A DNA stretch of 64,000 nt, taken from positions 1 to 64,000 of the forward strand of contig NZ_CP080095.1 of the NCBI RefSeq assembly GCF_019428685.1. Reading direction: 5' to 3'. Shown here one piece after another: positions 56,203 through 64,000 of the stretch. The translations under genes were made by a program, and so were the position numbers. The notes under the pieces were generated by a model, which ran no database searches, was not told the origin of the DNA, and was given only the letters and a program-made list of their open reading frames with translations. Source of the stretch: Paraburkholderia edwinii. GTDB taxonomy: Bacteria > Pseudomonadota > Gammaproteobacteria > Burkholderiales > Burkholderiaceae. The stretch's first letter is position 1; each line of letters opens with the position of its first letter.

Positions 56203-59200
56203 ATTTCTCGGATCACTCGATACACACGCATGCAGCGCGTTGATCAGATCGAGAGGGTCGTATGGCTTGCGCAAATGCAGCGCGTGGCCGAGCACTGCCT
56301 GCTGCGCAGGCGCAAGCTCGACCGGAATGCCGCTCACGAAAATCACGCGCAGATGCGGCTGGCGTCGTGTCGCCTCGAGCGCGAGATCGACGCCCGAGTG
56401 CGCGCCAAGACCGATATCGGTCAGCAGCACGTCGACCGGCTGCGCGGCGATTACCTGCTGCGCGTCGTCGTTGCCGGCCGCTTCGAAGATATCGAGCCCG
56501 AACGTGCGCAGCACCTCGGCAGTACTCGCGCGCACCATTTCGTCGTCTTCGACAAACAGAATTCGCAGCCCGCGCACCGCGTCGAAGGTCTCGTTGCGGC
56601 TGCGGTCGACAAGCGTCACCGTCTGCGAGTCTTCCGCCTGCAGCGTGGATTTTTTGCCCGCGCCCTTCGTGCCCTTCCCGCTCTGCACGCGCAACGTATG
56701 GCGGATCTTGCGCGCGAGCGCTTCGTGCGTGTACGGCTTGCTCAGCAGTTCGACGCCTTCGTCGAGCCGCCCCGCATGCACGATCGCGTTGTCCGTATAG
56801 CCGGAGGTGAACAGCACCGCGATCGCGGGCTGCCGTTCGCGCGCCTTGCACGCAAGCTCGGTGCTGCGCAGCGGCCCCGGCATCACGACGTCGGTGAACA
56901 GCAGATGGATCGGCACGCCGCTTTCGACGATCGCCAGCGCGCTTTGCGCATCCTTCGCACGCAGCACGTGATAGCCGAGGCTCGACAGCATCTCGACGAC
57001 AGTCGTGCGCACATCCTCATCGTCCTCGACCACGAGGATCGTTTCCGCGCCGCCCTTCGACGGCCCGACGTCGATTTCTGTTTCGAGGTCTTCTTCCTGG
57101 CGCACGCGCGGCAGGTACAGGCGGATCGTCGTGCCCTGGCCCGGCTCGCTGTAGATCTTCACATGCCCGCCCGACTGCTTGACGAAGCCGTACACCATGC
57201 TGAGGCCAAGGCCCGTGCCCTGGCCTTCGCGCTTGGTCGTGAAAAACGGCTCGAACACATGATCGCGCACTTCGGGCGTCATCCCGCTGCCGGTATCGGT
57301 CACCGCCACCATCACGTATTGCCCCGGCAGCACGTCCGCATTGCGCTTCGCATAGGCGTCGTCGAGCGCGGCGTTGCCCGCTTCGATCGTGAGCTTGCCT
57401 TGGCCGTCCATCGCGTCGCGCGCGTTGATCGCGAGATTGAGCAGCGCGTTTTCCACCTGGAACGGATCGACGAGCGTATTCCAGAGCCCGCCCGACACGA
57501 TCGTCTCGATCTCGATGCCGTCGCCAAGCGCGCGGCGCAGCATATCGTCGAGGCCGCGCACGAAACGCCCGAGGTTCACCACTTTCGGCGCGAGCGGCTG
57601 GCGCCGGCCGAAGGCGAGCAGTTGCGAGGCGAGCTTCGCGCCGCGCGCGACGCCGGCGAGCGCATTGCGCACGCGCTGCGCGGGCCGCTCGGACCCGGCG
57701 ACGTCTTCGGCCAGCAGTTGCAGATTGCCGCCGACCACCTGCAGCAGGTTATTGAAGTCGTGCGCGACGCCGCCCGTCAGTTTGCCGATCGCTTCCATCT
57801 TTTGCGCGAAGCGCAGCGCTTCTTCCGCGTGACGCAGCGCTTCCTGCGTTTCGCGATCGGCGGTCACGTCGCGGCCGACGCCGTGAATGCGCTCGGTATG
57901 CGGGTCGAGCGCAAGCGTCCATGCAATCCAGCACCAGCTGCCGTCGCTGCGCCGCAGCCGGTTTTCGTAGCGCATCGGCACGCCGGTCACGCGCAGGTCG
58001 TGGATGCGCGCGTTGACGAATTCCAGGTCGTCCGGATGGATCAGGTCGAAATACGACTGCGACGTCAGCGCCCATGCGGGATGGCCGAGCACGCGCGTCC
58101 ACGATGGACTCACGCGTTGCAGCGAACCGTCGAGGCCGGCCACGACGAGCAGATCTTCGCTCAGCTCCCACAGGCGGTCGCGGTCCGCGACGGCTTCGGC
58201 GACGCGCGCTTCGAGCGTTTCGTTGAGATTGTGCAGCGCGGCCTGCGCTTTCGAGCGCGCGGCAATCTCGTCCTGCGCGGCGCGATAGAGCCGCGCGTTG
58301 TCGATCGCACTGGCGGCCTGCGCGGCGATGCCCGCGAGAAACCGCTCGGAGCGCGTCGTAAATACGCCGGGCTCGGGATGACCGAAGAAAAGGCCGCCGA
58401 GCACTTCGCCGGTCCGCGACACGACCGGCGCCGCGAGATAGCTCGTCACCTTCAGATGACCAGCCGGCATCCCGTGATACGGGTCGTTCCTGCCGTAACG
58501 CGGGTCCTTCGTGATGTCGTCGGAACGGACGATGCCTTCGCCGTTGAAGGTCGGGCCGAATACGGCCGTATTACGCGGCATCGGAAACTTCGAGAACGTG
58601 TCTTTCGGCACGCCCGACAGCGTGTAGAGCGTATAGCGGCCGCCGTGTTCGTCCTTCACGTTGTAGAAAAACGAGCCGAATGCGGCACCCGTCAGTTCGG
58701 TGGCCGCGTCGGTCACAACCTGCACGGCGCGGTTCAGGTCGAGTTCGGCCGCGACCGCGGTGCCGACGCGATTCAGTATTTCGAGCGTGCGCGTCTCATC
58801 GGCATAGCGCTGGCGCGTCTCGCGGCGCAACTGCGCGAGCTGCAGATTGCCGCTCACGCGCGCGAGCAGTTCGCGCGCGGAAAACGGCTTCGTCAGATAG
58901 TCGTCGGCGCCCGATTCGAGGCCGCCGACCTTCGCTTCCTCGCCCGCGCGCGCCGACAGCAGCAGCACCGGCGTTTCGCGCAGCTGAGGATCGGCGCGCA
59001 GCTGATGCAGCAGACCAAAGCCATCGAGGCGCGGCATCATCACGTCCGATACGACGAGGTCGGGCGGCGCCGCGCGGATCGCGTCGAGCGCGCTGATGCC
59101 GTCGTCGGCGACGCGCACGTCGTGCCCGGCCGCGCTCAGAATGCGGCGCATGTAGTCGCGCAGGTCCGCGTTGTCGTCGACGATCAGCACCCGCGCCGCG

Positions 59201-61245
59201 CGCCCGTCGGCCGGCGCCGTCGCGGTCCCGTCGAGCCCCTCGGCGGCTACGCGCCACGCGTCGTCGGCATCGATGTCGGGCTCGGCATCGGCGGGCCCCA
59301 TGGCCGCGCCGTCGGGCAGCCAGCGCAGCGCGGCGTCGACGTACGATTGCGCCTGCTTGCTGGTCGAAGCTGGCTTCGGTTGCACGGCTTGCGCCGACAC
59401 ACCGCGCCCGGCTTGCGCCGGCTGCGCGGCGCCGGCAGCAGCAACACCGGACCCGGCACCAGCACCGGCACCGGCAGCAGCAGTACCGGCGCCGGCTCCA
59501 GCACTGCCGTCCGGCAACGCAACCGTAAAACACGATCCGACGCCGACCTTGCTGTCGACGCGAATCTCCCCGCCATGCAACCGCACGAGCTCCTGCACAA
59601 GCGCAAGACCAATCCCGCTGCCTTCGACCGAACGGCCCGCCGCGCCTTCGACACGGTGAAAGCGCTCGAACAGACGCGGCAGCTCGTGCCCCGGAATGCC
59701 GATACCGGTGTCCGACACGCACACCTCGACGCCGTCGCCGGGCGCCGGCTTCACGCTGACGGTGATCGTGCCCGACAGCGTGAACTTGAACGCATTCGAC
59801 AGCAGGTTCAGCACAATCTTTTCCCACATGTCGCGGTCGATCTCGACGAGCCGCGGCGACGCCGCGCAATCGACCACCAGCGACATGCCGGCCGATTCGA
59901 TAGCGGAGCGGAACAGCGACGCAAGCTCGGCCGTGAACGCGGCGACATCGGTCGGCTCGCGATGAATCTGGATGCGGCCCGCCTCGAGCCGCGAAAAATC
60001 GAGCAGCGCGTTGACGAGCTTCAGGAGCCGAAGGCTGTTGCGATGCGTGACTTCGACGAGCTCGCGCCGGTCGCCGCTGCCCGCTTCGGGATCCGCAAGC
60101 AGTTCCTCGAGCGGTCCCAGCATCAGCGTGAGCGGCGTGCGGAACTCGTGGCTGATGTTCGAGAAGAACGTGGTCTTCGCGCGATCGATTTCGGCGAGCG
60201 CTTCGGCACGCTGGCGCTCTTCTTCGTAGGCGTGCGCATAGCCGATCGCGCCGCCGATCTGGCGCGCGACGAGATTCAGGAACGCGCGGTAACCATCGTC
60301 GAACAGGCGGAACGGATTGAGCCCGACGATCAGCACGCCGCCGCGGCCGCGTTCGCCGCTCGGCTGCACCGGCAGCACGGCCGCCTGCGTCGGCGGCTGC
60401 GACCACGCGCCGCCAGGCAGCGATGGGCCGAAGCGTTCGGCAAGATCGGTCACGACCTTGACGGTCTGGCGGCGCTGCACTTCGGCGAACGGCCATAACG
60501 CGTTCTTGCCCGCATGCATCGACGCGGGCGCGGCCGGGTGGCCGGCCGCGATGCCGCACGCGCTGGTCAGCGTGACGCTGTCGCTGCCGGCTTCGCTCGA
60601 ATAGAACATCGCGAACGGAATATCGCGCGGATCGTTGCCGAGCGCGCGCATGCCGAACTCGCATGCCTCGAGCCAGGTGCGCGCATCGGTGGTCGATGCG
60701 CCGATCTCGCGCAACAGCGTGAGCTGCCGCTCGCCGATCACGCGCGCGGTGTCGTCGCTGTTCGCGCAGATAATGCCGCCGGTGCCGCCCACGTCGTCCG
60801 GCACCGGACTGTACGAGAACGTGTAGTACGTTTCCTCCGGGTAACCGTTGCGCTCCATGATCAACAGCTTCTGCTCGACGTACGTGCCTTCGACGCCCGC
60901 GAGCGCCGTGTCGAGCAGCGGACCGATGTCCTGCCAGATCTCGCGCCAAACGGTCGACGTCGGTTGCCCGAGCGCGACCGGATGCTTGCCGCCAATGATC
61001 GATTTGTACGGGTCGTTGTAGAAGAACAGCAGGTCGGGGCCCCAGCCGATCCAGATCGGCTGGCGCGACGTCAGCATGATGCGGATCGCTGTCTTGAGAC
61101 TTTGCGGCCAGCTATCGGGCGGACCGAGCGAGGTCGTCGACCAGTCGTAGGCGGCAATCAGCGCGCCCATCTCGCCGCCGCCGCGCAGAAATGCCGGAGC
61201 CGCGCCGGTCAGATTCACGCCCGCCATCGAGTTGTCCGCTTTCAT
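56191..61245 (-). CDS. Hybrid histidine kinase with two kinase cores and three receivers
   Basis: A 1684-aa soluble signalling protein. Order: PAS (about 30-165), GAF (about 175-345), HisKA/HATPase 1 with His366 in SNISHEFRTPL and DTGIGIP near 512; Ala/Gly-rich linker (about 580-615); receiver 1 with Asp734; GAF (about 820-985); PAS (about 1020-1130); HisKA/HATPase 2 with His1162 in GGVAHDFNNLL and DTGSGM near 1317; receiver 2 with Asp1452; receiver 3 with Asp1610. No transmembrane segment. GGAGAAGG precedes the ATG at 61245. It is 43 bp behind the second hybrid kinase gene, so all three kinase genes form one leftward operon. Signal unknown. Confidence 0.93.
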   Translation of the reverse strand: MKADNSMAGVNLTGAAPAFLRGGGEMGALIAAYDWSTTSLGPPDSWPQSLKTAIRIMLTSRQPIWIGWGPDLLFFYNDPYKSIIGGKHPVALGQPTSTVWREIWQDIGPLLDTALAGVEGTYVEQKLLIMERNGYPEETYYTFSYSPVPDDVGGTGGIICANSDDTARVIGERQLTLLREIGASTTDARTWLEACEFGMRALGNDPRDIPFAMFYSSEAGSDSVTLTSACGIAAGHPAAPASMHAGKNALWPFAEVQRRQTVKVVTDLAERFGPSLPGGAWSQPPTQAAVLPVQPSGERGRGGVLIVGLNPFRLFDDGYRAFLNLVARQIGGAIGYAHAYEEERQRAEALAEIDRAKTTFFSNISHEFRTPLTLMLGPLEELLADPEAGSGDRRELVEVTHRNSLRLLKLVNALLDFSRLEAGRIQIHREPTDVAAFTAELASLFRSAIESAGMSLVVDCAASPRLVEIDRDMWEKIVLNLLSNAFKFTLSGTITVSVKPAPGDGVEVCVSDTGIGIPGHELPRLFERFHRVEGAAGRSVEGSGIGLALVQELVRLHGGEIRVDSKVGVGSCFTVALPDGSAGAGAGTAAAGAGAGAGSGVAAAGAAQPAQAGRGVSAQAVQPKPASTSKQAQSYVDAALRWLPDGAAMGPADAEPDIDADDAWRVAAEGLDGTATAPADGRAARVLIVDDNADLRDYMRRILSAAGHDVRVADDGISALDAIRAAPPDLVVSDVMMPRLDGFGLLHQLRADPQLRETPVLLLSARAGEEAKVGGLESGADDYLTKPFSARELLARVSGNLQLAQLRRETRQRYADETRTLEILNRVGTAVAAELDLNRAVQVVTDAATELTGAAFGSFFYNVKDEHGGRYTLYTLSGVPKDTFSKFPMPRNTAVFGPTFNGEGIVRSDDITKDPRYGRNDPYHGMPAGHLKVTSYLAAPVVSRTGEVLGGLFFGHPEPGVFTTRSERFLAGIAAQAASAIDNARLYRAAQDEIAARSKAQAALHNLNETLEARVAEAVADRDRLWELSEDLLVVAGLDGSLQRVSPSWTRVLGHPAWALTSQSYFDLIHPDDLEFVNARIHDLRVTGVPMRYENRLRRSDGSWCWIAWTLALDPHTERIHGVGRDVTADRETQEALRHAEEALRFAQKMEAIGKLTGGVAHDFNNLLQVVGGNLQLLAEDVAGSERPAQRVRNALAGVARGAKLASQLLAFGRRQPLAPKVVNLGRFVRGLDDMLRRALGDGIEIETIVSGGLWNTLVDPFQVENALLNLAINARDAMDGQGKLTIEAGNAALDDAYAKRNADVLPGQYVMVAVTDTGSGMTPEVRDHVFEPFFTTKREGQGTGLGLSMVYGFVKQSGGHVKIYSEPGQGTTIRLYLPRVRQEEDLETEIDVGPSKGGAETILVVEDDEDVRTTVVEMLSSLGYHVLRAKDAQSALAIVESGVPIHLLFTDVVMPGPLRSTELACKARERQPAIAVLFTSGYTDNAIVHAGRLDEGVELLSKPYTHEALARKIRHTLRVQSGKGTKGAGKKSTLQAEDSQTVTLVDRSRNETFDAVRGLRILFVEDDEMVRASTAEVLRTFGLDIFEAAGNDDAQQVIAAQPVDVLLTDIGLGAHSGVDLALEATRRQPHLRVIFVSGIPVELAPAQQAVLGHALHLRKPYDPLDLINALHACVSSDPRNLPG
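59435..59515. repeat. Gly/Ala-coding low-complexity stretch in the large kinase
   Basis: Repeated GGCACCGGCA/CCAGCA-type hexamers encode alternating Gly, Ala and Thr between kinase core 1 and receiver 1. Frame is kept. Confidence 0.7.
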
Positions 61246-61288
61246 CAACGCCTTCTCCTGACTTCCTGCGTACTCCCGGCGCAGCCGT

Positions 61289-62860
61289 TTATCCCGTGGC
61301 GTCCGTGCGCAATTCGACGCCCGGATTGCGCGGCTGTCCGTTCTCGCCGTCGGTCGCGATCACGCGCTCGACGTCTTCGAGCGAGGCCGGCTTGACAAGG
61401 TGATGATCGAAGCCCGCCGCGCGCGTGCGCTGCCGGTCGCTTTCCTGTCCATAACCGGTTAGCGCGATCAGCAGCGCGCCCGCGCTCTCCGGCTGCGAGC
61501 GCAATGCGCGCGCCACGTGATAGCCGTCGAGGTCCGGCAGGCCGATATCGAGAATCACCACTTCCGGCTTGAAATCAGGCGCGGCTGATATGGCCGACGC
61601 GCCGTCGTAGAGGACGCGCACTTCGTGGCCGAGCATTTCGAGCAGCACCGACATCGATTCCGCGCCGTCGACGCTATCGTCGACGATCATCACGCGCCGC
61701 TTCGACTGCGGCGCGGCGGTTGCCGATGCCTGTTTCGCGGCCGCCGCGGCCGCATATTCGGGCGTCATCGCGAGCGGCAGTTGCACGACGAATTCGCAGC
61801 CCTTGCCGATGCCTTCCGAGCGCGCTTCGATCGTGCCGCCGTGCAGCTCGGTCAGCGTGCGCGCGAGCGACAGCCCGATGCCCAGGCCGCCCTCCGAGCG
61901 CGCGAGCGAATCGGCCGACTGCATGAACAGATTGAACACGTCGGCGAGTTCTTCGGGCGGAATGCCGATGCCGTTGTCGGCCACGCTGATCGCGACCGCG
62001 CCTTCCGCCACCCGCACGCGGAGTTCGATCGAGCCGCCATCGGGCGTGTACTTCGCCGCGTTCGACAGCAGATTGCCGATCACCTGCGCCACGCGAATCG
62101 GATCGCCGCGAATCACGCACGGCAATTCGGGGATGTCCACGCTCAGCGTGTGATGCTTGCGCTCGATCGCGGGCTGATTCGTTTCGACTGCAGTGGCGAC
62201 CGCCGACGCGATATCGACGGTTTCCATGCGCAGCGCGATCTTGCCATGCGTGATCCGCGACACATCGAGCAGATCGTCGACGAGCCGGCTCAGATGCTCG
62301 ACCTGGCGGCGCGCGATCATCCGCGCGTCACGCACAACCGGTTCGGCCGCGTGATATTTCGGGTCCATCAGCTCGACCGCGTTGCGGATCGGCGCGAGCG
62401 GATTGCGCAGCTCGTGCGCGAGCGTCGCGAGGAACTGGTCCTTGCGGCGGTCCGCGTCGCGCAACGCTTCTTCGGCGCGGTGCAGCCGCAACAGCGCGCG
62501 CACGTTCGCGACCAGTTCGGCCGGCTCGATCGGCTCGGTCAGGTAACTATCGGCGCCGCCGTCGAGCGCGCGGACCTTGTCGAGCGACTGCACCGCAGCG
62601 GCCGAGGTCTGCAGCACGAGCGTCGAGCGCGTCTGCGGATCGCGCTTGATGCGCGAGCACACCTCGATGCCGTTGATATCGGGCAGCTTCACGTCAAGCA
62701 GCACGAGCGCGGGCCCGCGCGAACGCACCTGGTCGAGCGCGCCCTGACCGCTCGCCGCTTCGATGACCTCGAAGCCGGCATGCACGAGCACGCGCGTTTT
62801 CGCATAGCGAGCGCCGTCGTTGTCGTCGACGTTCAGAATCAGGGGGACCGGAGATGTCAT
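61289..62860 (-). CDS. Receiver - histidine kinase - receiver hybrid protein
   Basis: A 523-aa protein. Receiver 1 (about 5-125) has Asp56 in LLDVKLP but LTEP (107-110) where receivers normally have a lysine before proline. HisKA with His149 in LATLAHELRNPL, HATPase to about 370 (NLLSNAAKYTPDGG, DNGIGIP, GGLGIGLSLAR), then receiver 2 (about 390-505, RVMIVDDSVDG, VILDIGLP, LVKPA). The start ATG overlaps the stop of the upstream kinase gene as ATGA, so the two are coupled. The layout is typical of phosphorelay hubs that take phosphate from another kinase and pass it on. Confidence 0.92.
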   Translation of the reverse strand: MTSPVPLILNVDDNDGARYAKTRVLVHAGFEVIEAASGQGALDQVRSRGPALVLLDVKLPDINGIEVCSRIKRDPQTRSTLVLQTSAAAVQSLDKVRALDGGADSYLTEPIEPAELVANVRALLRLHRAEEALRDADRRKDQFLATLAHELRNPLAPIRNAVELMDPKYHAAEPVVRDARMIARRQVEHLSRLVDDLLDVSRITHGKIALRMETVDIASAVATAVETNQPAIERKHHTLSVDIPELPCVIRGDPIRVAQVIGNLLSNAAKYTPDGGSIELRVRVAEGAVAISVADNGIGIPPEELADVFNLFMQSADSLARSEGGLGIGLSLARTLTELHGGTIEARSEGIGKGCEFVVQLPLAMTPEYAAAAAAKQASATAAPQSKRRVMIVDDSVDGAESMSVLLEMLGHEVRVLYDGASAISAAPDFKPEVVILDIGLPDLDGYHVARALRSQPESAGALLIALTGYGQESDRQRTRAAGFDHHLVKPASLEDVERVIATDGENGQPRNPGVELRTDATG

Positions 62861-64000
62861 GCGCGGTCTCCGCGTGCCGCGACTGCGGCATCGACGCCTG
62901 CCGCACCTGCAGCACCGGCGCCTGCACGATCGGCGCCGCTTCCCGCCGCGAGTTGCGCCGCCGCGTCGCTCGCGAGCACGAGCCGCACCGGCACCGTCGC
63001 GTAGAAAGTCGAGCCGACGCCGAACCTGCTCTCGACGCCCACATAGCCGCCAAGCAGCGCCGCGAGCTTGCGGCACAGCGGCAAGCCGAGGCCGGTGCCC
63101 TTCACGCGCTGCTGCAAATGGCTTTGCACTTGCCCGAATTCCTCGAATATCACTTGCTGGTGCTCCTCCGCTATGCCGATACCCGTATCGGCCACGGTAA
63201 ACGTAATGTGCTCGCCGTCCGGTTCGATGCGCGCGCCCACACGTATCTCGCCGCGCTCGGTAAATTTGAGCGCGTTAGAGACGAAGTTACGCAGGATCTG
63301 CGTGAGCTTGGCTTCGTCGGTGAAGATCGCCGGCAGCCCTTCCGTGTTCTCGAAAATCAGCCGCACCGCAGGATCGGTCAGGAGCGGCGTCAGCATCGTG
63401 CGCAGCGCCGCAAAGAGTCCGGACGGCTTGAACGATGTCGGCAGCACATCGGTTCTGCCCGCCTCGATCTTCGCCAGATCGAGCAGATCGTTGACGATCT
63501 CGGTCAGATCTTCGGCCGATCTGCGGATCAGTAGCACTTGACGTTCCTGCTCCTCGGTCAACTCTCCGTCGAGCCGGTTCAGCAGCAGGTTCGACAGCGC
63601 GCGAATCGAGCTCAGCGGCGTGCGCAGCTCATGGCTCATGTTCGACAGGAAGCGCGTTTTCAAGGTGTCCGCGCGGCGCAGCTCGTCGGCACGCTCGTCG
63701 AGTTCCGCGTACAGCGCGACCACGCCGCGATTGGTCGCTTCGAGCTCCTGTGTAAGCCGGGTCAGTTCTTCCTGGCGGTCGCGCAGTTCGGTCAGCGTCG
63801 ACAGCAGCTCGCGGTTCTGCTGCTGCACTTCGTCGAGCGATTCGTGCGAATCGTACGACCCGGCGTTCGCGCCGGTCCGCAGCGGCGCCTGCAACAAGGC
63901 CTTGACGATCGCGTCGAGCCTGGCCGGCGCGATTTCCGCGCGCTCCGGCGGCAGCATGCGCGCCATCGATACCGTCGTGCCCGTTTGCGGCGACGAATCG
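62857..64000 (-). CDS. Sensor histidine kinase, N-terminal part outside the window
   Basis: The frame is open to the window edge, beyond the first ATG at 63966; the visible upstream residues DSSPQTGTTVSMARML look like the end of an RsbT/GHKL-type ATPase domain. Then come a coiled coil (about 63870-63670: QQQNRELLSTLTELRDRQEELTR), HisKA with the histidine in SNMSHELRTPLSS, and HATPase with NFVSNALKFTERG, DTGIGIAEEHQ and GTGLGLPLCRKL. The C-terminal 35 residues are Ala/Gly-rich. It overlaps the hybrid kinase gene by 4 bp. The RsbT-like identity is an inference from the fragment. Confidence 0.85.
   Translation of the reverse strand, partial: DSSPQTGTTVSMARMLPPERAEIAPARLDAIVKALLQAPLRTGANAGSYDSHESLDEVQQQNRELLSTLTELRDRQEELTRLTQELEATNRGVVALYAELDERADELRRADTLKTRFLSNMSHELRTPLSSIRALSNLLLNRLDGELTEEQERQVLLIRRSAEDLTEIVNDLLDLAKIEAGRTDVLPTSFKPSGLFAALRTMLTPLLTDPAVRLIFENTEGLPAIFTDEAKLTQILRNFVSNALKFTERGEIRVGARIEPDGEHITFTVADTGIGIAEEHQQVIFEEFGQVQSHLQQRVKGTGLGLPLCRKLAALLGGYVGVESRFGVGSTFYATVPVRLVLASDAAAQLAAGSGADRAGAGAAGAAGVDAAVAARGDRA

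Noticed and set aside
56230..60498. Very long rightward open frame (over 1400 codons) opposite the large kinase
   Set aside because: It mirrors the kinase codons in high-GC DNA, is Arg/His/Ala-rich with no domain, and has no RBS. Kinase motifs on the other strand are unambiguous.

Overview
The window is a GC-rich chromosomal segment of a Burkholderiaceae bacterium, probably Paraburkholderia, Trinickia or a close relative. This rests on gene content and protein similarity recalled from memory, not on a search. Pointers are a bioA-bioF-bioD-bioB cluster, AceK, a single-chain isobutyryl-CoA mutase (IcmF), a fused indolepyruvate ferredoxin oxidoreductase, a KirBac-type potassium channel and a Gram-negative porin of the Burkholderia type. 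No rRNA, tRNA, CRISPR array, insertion sequence or phage gene was seen. The segment reads as core and accessory chromosome rather than a mobile island.

Layout. 1-9.4 kb: 3' part of a metabolite:H+ symporter, a divergent metallo-hydrolase/MerR pair sharing an operator-like palindrome, then aceK, beta-carbonic anhydrase, thiolase, SDR, acyl-CoA dehydrogenase and a YchJ-like protein, suggesting acyl-CoA and acetate/glyoxylate metabolism. 10-16.4 kb: a secreted alpha/beta hydrolase and the biotin genes. 16.5-21.5 kb (minus): outer-membrane SphA-like protein, periplasmic Cys-type arylsulfatase and its radical SAM maturase, a sulfate-ester scavenging unit. 22-27.2 kb: a 58-aa membrane peptide, a small hydrolase, GhrA-like reductase, and a tightly overlapping HMG-CoA lyase, YbaK, DUF1289, MaoC and MBL-hydrolase operon. 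27.4-31 kb: EamA exporter divergent from an Lrp regulator, a cap-deleted haloacid-dehalogenase-like hydrolase and a nitronate monooxygenase. 31-38 kb (minus): IcmF, LysR regulator, porin, small secreted protein. 38.5-45.4 kb: SBF-like transporter, EAL/GGDEF protein, and a LacI, AGE-epimerase, PfkB-kinase sugar operon. 45.5-51.2 kb: two small conserved-looking proteins, KirBac channel, giant indolepyruvate oxidoreductase. 51.2-56.1 kb (minus): CutC, a second EAL protein, uracil/xanthine permease and DUF2239. 56.2-64 kb (minus): three adjacent histidine kinase genes, one with two kinase cores and three receiver domains, running off the window edge.

Themes. Branched-chain and aromatic amino-acid catabolism recurs (HMG-CoA lyase, IcmF, indolepyruvate oxidoreductase, MerR/LiuR-like regulator, Lrp). 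Signalling is heavy (two EAL proteins, three kinases). An unusual number of short tandem repeats sits both between genes and in frame inside linkers (maturase, IcmF, indolepyruvate oxidoreductase, DUF2239, large kinase). The most open leads are an orphan rightward terminator that may end a small RNA near 55.4 kb, paired CCCGGG-centred palindromes before DUF2239, a hydrolase that seems to have lost most of its cap domain, and a hairpin that buries the ribosome binding site of a small hydrolase. No clearly new multi-gene system such as a defence island was recognised.
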